Positions 1-4,860 of a stretch of 17,732 bases of DNA are shown in pieces. The DNA is from Ruminococcaceae bacterium UBA6845. GTDB taxonomy: Bacteria > Bacillota > Clostridia > Oscillospirales > Acutalibacteraceae. Location: NCBI GenBank assembly GCA_002449395.1, contig DKDP01000040.1, positions 55,984 through 73,715 on the forward strand. The letters are read 5' to 3'. Within the stretch, counting starts at the first letter, position 1, and the number at the start of each line of letters is the position of its first letter. A program made the translations under genes and the position numbers. The notes below the pieces were generated by a model. That model saw only the letters and a list, made by a program, of their open reading frames with translations. It was not told the origin of the DNA and did no database searches.

Positions 1-2046
1 GGGCAATATAATATGAAGCTCCTTAACCTCTCCCCTGCCCGTTTTATTCACTTTGGATCAATACCGGAAATTATGAAGCTGATGGATAAAGGCGTTGAAG
101 AGTACAGCTCTCTCGGCTGGAAGAAACAAACCAACAGCAGCCTTTCAGACCCATCTGTTGCCGCATATAATTCTGTACTTTCCGATGGTGCCGCTATCGG
201 TGACGGAGCATACTTTGAGGTCTCTTATATTCATTCCAAGGCTGTTGTGGGAAAGAATAGCTATATCAGTTTTATTGATCTTCACGATGAAACTATTCCG
301 GATAATGTACTTATTCACGGGCTCAAACAGAACGACGGTAATTTTGTCTGCCGAATAATGGGTATACACGATAATCCGAAAAGCAACTGCATTTTCGGGC
401 AAAAAATTGAAGATTTAATTGAGAAACTTGGCATTGACAGACGCAACATTTGGAACGATAACGAAGAACATACGTTATGGACTGCTTCTCTCTATCCCGA
501 ATGTAAAACAGTAAAGATGGCAGTAGATACATCTCTTGAGCTATATAATCTGCTTGTTAACGGATTCGGAGATAAAGACAAATGGTTGAAAGCCAATAGG
601 AAGTCACTTTGTTCCGGATTCAATGATGCCGATCCCGATGCAATTATTGATTGGACAAAGCGGATGGAAGAGCTCGTTAGAATGGATGAGTTCAAAAAAT
701 GTATTCTTGAAGGCAAACCTGCAAGCGAATGTTCGTCAATTCTCAATTCAAAATCACTTACACGGATTCAGAATCAATGGCTCGATAAGGAATTAAAAAA
801 AATTGATATATCCAATCTCGCTGACTTTTCATATGCCATAAGACTTTACTATTACCTAGGTACAGTTCTTAACGATGAACATTACATCAGCCGCAGTTTT
901 CAACTCATTGCAGATACCGTGCTCAATTCAACAATGAACGGACTTAAATATAACAATAACTGCCATATTGTAACAGATGAAGCCGTCGTCAAACTTCCGC
1001 TTCGTGTCAACTGGGGCGGAGGCTGGACAGACACCTGCCCTCACTGCCTTGAACACGGCGGCGTAGTTCTCAATGCAGCAATTTCGCTTAACGGCGAATT
1101 GCCTGTTGAGGTCAGATTGGTTAAGATTTCTGAGCACAAAATTGTATTTGACAGCCGTGATATGGACGTTCACGGCGAATTTGGCAGCATAGAGCCGTTG
1201 CAGAATACCGGTGACCCATTTGATCCGTTTGCGCTTCAAAAGGCGTGCCTGCTCGCCTGCGGTATACTTCCGGCAAGCGGCGGTAATCTTGATACCATAC
1301 TGGAACGCCTCGGCGGCGGATTTGAGATGCACTCCGAAGTTACAAATGTTCCCAAAGGCTCAGGTCTCGGCACATCTTCAATTCTTTCGGCTGCAACAGT
1401 AAAAGCGGTTTTTGAATTTACCGGTATTGAATACGACGACGACAAGCTCTATTCAACCGTTCTTTCAATGGAACAAATTATGTCCACCGGCGGTGGCTGG
1501 CAGGACCAAGTCGGAGGTGTTACTCCCGGAATTAAATTCATCACATCTCAGCCCGGTCTTGAGCAAAAAATAAATGTCGAACATATACAACTTAGCGAAA
1601 AAACAAAAAAAGAGCTTTCCGAACGCTTTGCCGTGATTTATACGGGTCAGCGCCGCTTGGCAAGAAATCTCCTGCGTGATGTTGTCGGCAGCTATGTCGG
1701 CAACGAGCCACGCAGTCTTAAGGCTCATCGTGATATTCAAAAGGTTGCGGCACTTATGCGTTTTGCGCTTGAGAGAGGCGATATAGACGAGTTCGCAAGT
1801 CTTTTGAACGAGCACTGGGGTCTGTCAAAAATGATTGACAGCGGCAGCACCAATACTCTAATTGATCAAATCATTATGGCAATAGATGATCTCGCCGATG
1901 CAAAAATGATCTGCGGAGCCGGCGGCGGCGGATTTCTGCAGATTATTCTAAAGAAGGGCATTTCAAAAAATGATATTCATCGACGTCTAAAAGATGTTTT
2001 TCAGGACTTTGACGTTGATATCTGGCGAAGCGATTTTGTTTTCTGA
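1..2046 (+). CDS. fkp: Bifunctional L-fucokinase / GDP-L-fucose pyrophosphorylase, C-terminal part (5' truncated by window)
   Basis: Frame stays open to base 1, so the first ATG (13) is internal; no ribosome site precedes it. Numbering from that Met gives 677 visible residues, whereas Bacteroides Fkp has about 950, so roughly 270 N-terminal residues with the nucleotidyltransferase signature should lie upstream. Residues 48-105 look like a left-handed beta-helix (short hexapeptide-like turns, e.g. AAIGDGAYFEVSYIHS), as in the pyrophosphorylase half of Fkp. The GHMP kinase half follows: substrate/ATP motif LPLRVNWGGGWTDT (328-341), phosphate-binding loop PKGSGLGTSS (447-456), GGGWQDQVGG (493-502) and C-terminal glycine motif CGAGGGGF (634-641). 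By family, the kinase half phosphorylates L-fucose with ATP and the other half condenses fucose-1-phosphate with GTP to GDP-fucose, a cytoplasmic salvage route for fucosylated surface glycans. A related sugar-1-kinase (e.g. heptose) is possible, but the beta-helix plus GHMP fusion favours Fkp. Confidence 0.85.
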   Translation, partial: GQYNMKLLNLSPARFIHFGSIPEIMKLMDKGVEEYSSLGWKKQTNSSLSDPSVAAYNSVLSDGAAIGDGAYFEVSYIHSKAVVGKNSYISFIDLHDETIPDNVLIHGLKQNDGNFVCRIMGIHDNPKSNCIFGQKIEDLIEKLGIDRRNIWNDNEEHTLWTASLYPECKTVKMAVDTSLELYNLLVNGFGDKDKWLKANRKSLCSGFNDADPDAIIDWTKRMEELVRMDEFKKCILEGKPASECSSILNSKSLTRIQNQWLDKELKKIDISNLADFSYAIRLYYYLGTVLNDEHYISRSFQLIADTVLNSTMNGLKYNNNCHIVTDEAVVKLPLRVNWGGGWTDTCPHCLEHGGVVLNAAISLNGELPVEVRLVKISEHKIVFDSRDMDVHGEFGSIEPLQNTGDPFDPFALQKACLLACGILPASGGNLDTILERLGGGFEMHSEVTNVPKGSGLGTSSILSAATVKAVFEFTGIEYDDDKLYSTVLSMEQIMSTGGGWQDQVGGVTPGIKFITSQPGLEQKINVEHIQLSEKTKKELSERFAVIYTGQRRLARNLLRDVVGSYVGNEPRSLKAHRDIQKVAALMRFALERGDIDEFASLLNEHWGLSKMIDSGSTNTLIDQIIMAIDDLADAKMICGAGGGGFLQIILKKGISKNDIHRRLKDVFQDFDVDIWRSDFVF

Positions 2047-2055
2047 CAAGTGAAT

Positions 2056-2097
2056 AAAAAATCTCCTACGGCTTTGAACTTCCGTAGGAGATTTTTT
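2056..2097. terminator. Bidirectional intrinsic terminator between convergent genes
   Basis: A perfect 11-bp stem (ATCTCCTACGG at 2061-2071 pairing with 2082-2092) closes a 10-nt loop. It is flanked by an A run on the left (2056-2061) and a T run on the right (2092-2097), so it can end fkp on the plus strand and the convergent secreted-protein gene on the minus strand, whose stop codon abuts it at 2097-2099. Confidence 0.9.
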
Positions 2098-2912
2098 CAG
2101 AACAGCTTTGAATCCAGTGTTCCGTCTTTTACCTGCACGATATGGGCGTTCTTGCCTCTGCCCTTTTGCTTGTAGCAATCGGTTGTTTCGACGGGCTTCA
2201 TTTCGATGTTTTTATTGCCGCCCTTTGCAAGGATCTGCCACTTCACAAAGAACGGGAACATCAGCGGAATGATCTTCTTCTTTGAAACGCAGTTCCATAT
2301 CTCTGCGGCAAAGAATGTACAGTTGAAATAGAAGTCCCAATAATTCCAGTCTCTGATCCTGTCGCTTACCTTGATAAGCTGTTTCTTTGTCAGATCCATT
2401 CCGAGCCACGATTTATTTTTCAGACCCCACTTGTTTGCGCAGTACGCCTCAACGTTATAGTAAAGTCCGCCGCCGTCCGACCGACTGAGCAAAAATGTAC
2501 CCATCGAAACACCCTGATACGGCCTAAGTGTGTAACAGCCGACCTGCATTTCGCCGTTAAACATACTCTCAATGTAAATCCACGCGTGACCGAGACCGAC
2601 TTGCTGAGTACATATATACATTCTCGCAACAACTCTGCCGTCCTCAATCTCATCAAAATTCTCAAGCGGCTCCGTTGTGGGCTCGGTGACGGGTTCGGTC
2701 GTCGGCTCTTCAGTTGTCGGTTCGGTTGTCGTTTCCCCGGGATCGGTCGTTGTCTCATCCTCAACGCCGGCAGTTGTGCCGGTCAGGAACTCCGTGATCC
2801 CCGTTATGACGTCATTTATTCCCGAATTTGAAAATTCGGCAAACGACGGAACAGACAAAACGACCACAACGACAAGAATAACAGAAATAATCTCAATAAA
2901 ATGTTTTTTCAT
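2097..2912 (-). CDS. Secreted protein: Thr/Pro/Glu linker plus probable permuted papain-like (NlpC/P60-type) domain
   Basis: The start is placed at 2912 (Met-Lys-Lys-His). The ribosome site AGGGAG (2920-2925) lies 7 nt before it but only 1 nt before the ATG at 2918; the longest frame (from 2957) begins upstream of the ribosome site. The 271-residue product has a Sec signal peptide (residues 1-25, hydrophobic VILVVVVVLS core, likely cleavage after SFA). A low-complexity Thr/Glu/Pro linker spans about 52-84, then a globular domain of about 185 residues. That domain has His109 in GLGHAWIYIE and, later, Cys198 in FNCTFFAAEIWN. His before an Asn-Cys helix is the order of circularly permuted NlpC/P60 proteins (YaeF/LRAT-like), which are thiol hydrolases or acyltransferases. 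I assign this from motif order only. It probably acts outside the cell or at the wall; the substrate is unknown. It is monocistronic. Confidence 0.65.
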   Translation of the reverse strand: MKKHFIEIISVILVVVVVLSVPSFAEFSNSGINDVITGITEFLTGTTAGVEDETTTDPGETTTEPTTEEPTTEPVTEPTTEPLENFDEIEDGRVVARMYICTQQVGLGHAWIYIESMFNGEMQVGCYTLRPYQGVSMGTFLLSRSDGGGLYYNVEAYCANKWGLKNKSWLGMDLTKKQLIKVSDRIRDWNYWDFYFNCTFFAAEIWNCVSKKKIIPLMFPFFVKWQILAKGGNKNIEMKPVETTDCYKQKGRGKNAHIVQVKDGTLDSKLF

Positions 2913-2945
2913 TTTCATTCTCCCTCTGCACACATTTATACTATA

Positions 2946-2973
2946 ATTATATAACAATTACATAAAATGTCAA
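2946..2973 (-). promoter_or_regulatory. Consensus sigma-A promoter of the secreted-protein gene
   Basis: On the minus strand TTGACA (2968-2973) and TATAAT (2946-2951) are separated by 16 nt. Both hexamers match the consensus perfectly. Predicted transcription starts near 2939, giving a leader of about 27 nt that includes the AGGGAG ribosome site. Confidence 0.85.
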
Positions 2974-3136
2974 TCGGAATAAATGAATTTTAATGAAAAT
3001 TATTTTATTTATGTGTCATTTTCGTTGTCTTTTTAAATTTTATCTCCTCCACCGTTCAAGTAAGGTGATTCGCTCCAAGCATTTCTGTTGGGTATAAATA
3101 AAGGCTGCATATCTGTAAATAATACTATCGTCAGGG

Positions 3137-3159
3137 AAAAGTGCAAAAATTGCACTTTT
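3137..3159. repeat. Palindrome 1, core GTGCAAAAATTGCAC
   Basis: Ten-base arms (AAAAGTGCAA at 3137-3146, TTGCACTTTT at 3150-3159) around three A residues. The 15-nt core is identical to that of palindrome 2. It could be an operator for a dimeric regulator or a small hairpin in the 3' region of the ATPase transcript. Confidence 0.8.
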
Positions 3160-3167
3160 TGTTTTAG

Positions 3168-3190
3168 TAAGGTGCAAAAATTGCACCTTA
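3168..3190. repeat. Palindrome 2, core GTGCAAAAATTGCAC
   Basis: Ten-base arms (TAAGGTGCAA at 3168-3177, TTGCACCTTA at 3181-3190) around three A residues. The core equals palindrome 1 but the outer bases differ in a compensating way (AAAA/TTTT against TAAG/CTTA), so the symmetry is kept while the sequence changes. Confidence 0.8.
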
Positions 3191-3199
3191 TGTGTTGAC

Positions 3200-3218
3200 A
3201 AGGTGCAAATTTGCATTA
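3200..3218. repeat. Palindrome 3, shorter variant of the GTGCAA repeat
   Basis: AAGGTGCAAATTTGCATTA contains the perfect 12-bp palindrome TGCAAATTTGCA (3204-3215). It begins with the same AAGGTGCAAA as palindrome 2 but the spacer A residues are missing and the outer arm is degraded. Centre-to-centre spacing is about 31 nt for each step of the three repeats. Confidence 0.7.
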
Positions 3219-3222
3219 TGAC

Positions 3223-3253
3223 ACAAAAAGCCCCCGAAGTGCAAACTTCGGGG
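3223..3253 (-). terminator. Intrinsic terminator of the DUF4143 ATPase gene
   Basis: Perfect 9-bp stem (CCCCGAAGT at 3232-3240, ACTTCGGGG at 3245-3253) with a 4-nt loop. On the minus strand the stem is followed by GCTTTTTGT. It lies 9 nt past the ATPase stop codon. A related hairpin in inverted orientation follows ppdK at 4789-4816. Confidence 0.85.
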
Positions 3254-3262
3254 TTGTTTAGT

Positions 3263-4552
3263 TTATAATTCAAGGGAATTTTCATTCAGCAGGAACTCAT
3301 AAAGTCCGAGATGAAGTATTCCATCCTCATCCGTCCAAGGCTTCATTGAGGTCTTGCTGATAATTATCTTCTTGAAGAAATCCTTGGTGTTCTTCAAAGG
3401 TCTGAGTTCGGTTTCAAGTTTTGACGGTTCCGAAACATTCAATGCAGATTGAATATAGTATTTTTTAGAACCCTTGTTTACTACAAAATCTATCTCGCAC
3501 TGTTTTTTCGACCTTTTTCCTGCACTCGTTTCCACAATCTCTACAACACCGACATCAACGGAATACTCTCGGCACAGAAGTTCATTGTATATAATGTTCT
3601 CCATTATGTGCGTTTCTTCCTGCTGCCTGAAATTAAGTCTTGCGTTACGAAGTCCGATGTCGGTACAATAATACTTTGACGGGTATTCAAAATACTTTTT
3701 GCCTTTTACATCGTATCGTTTCGCATTGCTGAACAGAAACGACTCAATCAGATAATTCAGATAGTTGGAAACAGTTGTACTTGAAACCTTAATGTTTTTT
3801 ACCGTCTGCAAGGTATTTGATATTTTGCTTGCATTGGTAAGCGAACCGACAGAAGAACAAAGGTCATCCGTTAATTCGCTGAGCACATCGGGCAACTCAA
3901 TATCATAACGCTCTACAATGTCTTTGAAATAAACCTCAGTGAAAAGAGTGTGCAAATAGTTCATCTTCTCCGCATCGCTCTTTTTTGTTAAAACAAGCGG
4001 CATACCGCCGTACAAAGCGTATTCCTCATAGGCATCGGATTTATCTCCGCCCACAAAGGAATAATACTCTTTGAAAGAGATGGGGTAAACTTTAACCTCA
4101 TCACCTCTGCCGCGAAAGGCAGTCAGTACATCTTTCGTGAGCATTTTCGAATTACTGCCTGTTACATAAATGTCAACATTGCGAAGCCGCATAAGACCGT
4201 TGAGTACATTGTAAAGCCTAATGTTCTCCGGGTTTTTAAGTTCATCCTTTGTAATTGCGTACTGCACCTCATCAATGAGAATATAGTACATATCCGAGTT
4301 CACGATTTTCTCACGAATATATTTTGACAGTTCATCGGGATCACGGTACTTCACAAAGATATCATCATCCAAGGCAATCGTAATGATCTGTTCTTCTTTT
4401 ACACCGCTTTCAATCAAATAATCGTAAAACAGATTGAACAGCAGAAAACTCTTACCGCATCTTCTGATTCCGGTAATAACCTTAATCAGTCCGTTTTCTT
4501 TTCTGTCAATAATTCTGTTAAGATATTCGTCACGCTTAATAATGTTCTGCAT
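3263..4552 (-). CDS. AAA_14 / DUF4143 family ATP-binding protein
   Basis: The 429-residue product has the full layout of this family. A P-loop ATPase comes first: Walker A GIRRCGKS (28-35), Walker B YYILIDE (89-95), sensor-1-like TGSNSKML (131-138) and an Arg-rich RGRGDE (147-152). A winged-helix-like middle follows (about 230-275). The C-terminal DUF4143 part has PD-(D/E)XK-like residues Glu319, Glu353-Ile-Asp355 and YIQSAL (366-371); Gln takes the usual acidic place, so nuclease activity is doubtful. The start at 4552 has GGAGGG (4558-4563) 5 nt upstream. It has its own near-consensus promoter and terminator, so it is a solitary cistron. Family function is not established; proposals include NTP-dependent DNA processing or stress roles. 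Codon use is more AT-rich than in ppdK and glmU, suggesting acquisition. Confidence 0.9.
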   Translation of the reverse strand: MQNIIKRDEYLNRIIDRKENGLIKVITGIRRCGKSFLLFNLFYDYLIESGVKEEQIITIALDDDIFVKYRDPDELSKYIREKIVNSDMYYILIDEVQYAITKDELKNPENIRLYNVLNGLMRLRNVDIYVTGSNSKMLTKDVLTAFRGRGDEVKVYPISFKEYYSFVGGDKSDAYEEYALYGGMPLVLTKKSDAEKMNYLHTLFTEVYFKDIVERYDIELPDVLSELTDDLCSSVGSLTNASKISNTLQTVKNIKVSSTTVSNYLNYLIESFLFSNAKRYDVKGKKYFEYPSKYYCTDIGLRNARLNFRQQEETHIMENIIYNELLCREYSVDVGVVEIVETSAGKRSKKQCEIDFVVNKGSKKYYIQSALNVSEPSKLETELRPLKNTKDFFKKIIISKTSMKPWTDEDGILHLGLYEFLLNENSLEL

Positions 4553-4607
4553 TGTAGCCCTCCGCTCACTTAAAACTTACGGGTATTTTCCCCTGACTTT
4601 CAAGTAT

Positions 4608-4636
4608 AGTATACCACCATTTTTGCAAAATATCAA
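4608..4636 (-). promoter_or_regulatory. Promoter of the DUF4143 ATPase gene
   Basis: On the minus strand TTGATA (4631-4636) and TATACT (4608-4613) are spaced by 17 nt. Predicted start of transcription is near 4601, about 50 nt before the ATG. A hairpin carrying the AGGTGCAAA motif (4649-4674) lies just upstream of the -35 box. Confidence 0.8.
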
Positions 4637-4648
4637 GCGTTTACTTGA

Positions 4649-4674
4649 AACTTGGGTGTATTTGCACCTAAGTT
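4649..4674. repeat. Inverted repeat upstream of the ATPase promoter carrying the GGTGCAAA motif
   Basis: AACTTGGGTG (4649-4658) pairs with CACCTAAGTT (4665-4674), with one G-T wobble, across a 6-nt loop. On the minus strand it reads TTAGGTGCAAAT, resembling the palindromes downstream of the gene. Its place 13 nt upstream of the -35 box would suit an activator or repressor site. Confidence 0.6.
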
Positions 4675-4678
4675 CTCA

Positions 4679-4780
4679 TTATAACCCCATCATTTCTCGA
4701 ATAATGCGGTCGCTCATCTTCACAGAACCTACGAGAACGAGCATATTAAAGATAAGTTCACCGATATATGTCCACACACT
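4679..4780 (-). pseudogene. Possible 3' remnant of a lost gene
   Basis: One minus-strand frame reads about 33 codons, with a hydrophobic stretch (YIGELIFNMLVLVGS) then an amphipathic end (MSDRIIREMMGL), and finishes in tandem stops TAA TGA (4681-4676). The frame continues only into the ppdK terminator and meets a stop at 4820-4822. No ribosome site fits a start here; the nearest candidates are GTG at 4777 or ATG at 4744. It may be the tail of a gene whose front was deleted, or chance. I do not recognise the family. Confidence 0.3.
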
Positions 4781-4785
4781 GCACA

Positions 4786-4816
4786 AACAGCCCCCGAAGT
4801 TTGCACTCCGAGGGCT
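4786..4816 (-). terminator. Probable intrinsic terminator of ppdK
   Basis: A 12-bp stem with two mismatches (4789-4800 against 4805-4816) and a 4-nt loop, 45 nt past the ppdK stop. The minus-strand T run after it is short (GTTTGTG), so termination may be partial. It is a sibling of the hairpin at 3232-3253: 16 bases, AGTGCAAACTTCGGGG, are shared but in opposite orientation. Confidence 0.65.
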
Positions 4817-4860
4817 TTGTTATCATTTATGCTTGTCCGAGGACAATTCTGTGTTCAGAA

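Larger units (their letters stand above)
2974..3224. other. AT-rich intergenic region without a convincing gene
   Basis: The left half (2974-3136) shows no promoter, RNA fold or gene that I can support. An 81-codon minus frame (3040-3285) runs through the palindromes and the terminator and starts inside the ATPase gene; I regard it as chance. The right half holds the GTGCAA palindromes listed separately. Confidence 0.5.

Noticed and set aside
2677..2946. Val/Ser-rich plus-strand frame of 89 codons
   Set aside because: It is the antisense of the Thr/Pro linker and signal peptide of the secreted protein; low complexity explains its openness.
3137..3218. CRISPR array
   Set aside because: Only three short units that are themselves palindromes, with spacers of about 8-12 nt and no cas genes.
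3040..3285. 81-codon minus-strand frame through the GTGCAA palindromes
   Set aside because: It begins inside the ATPase gene, crosses its terminator and encodes low-complexity sequence from the repeats; no plausible ribosome site.
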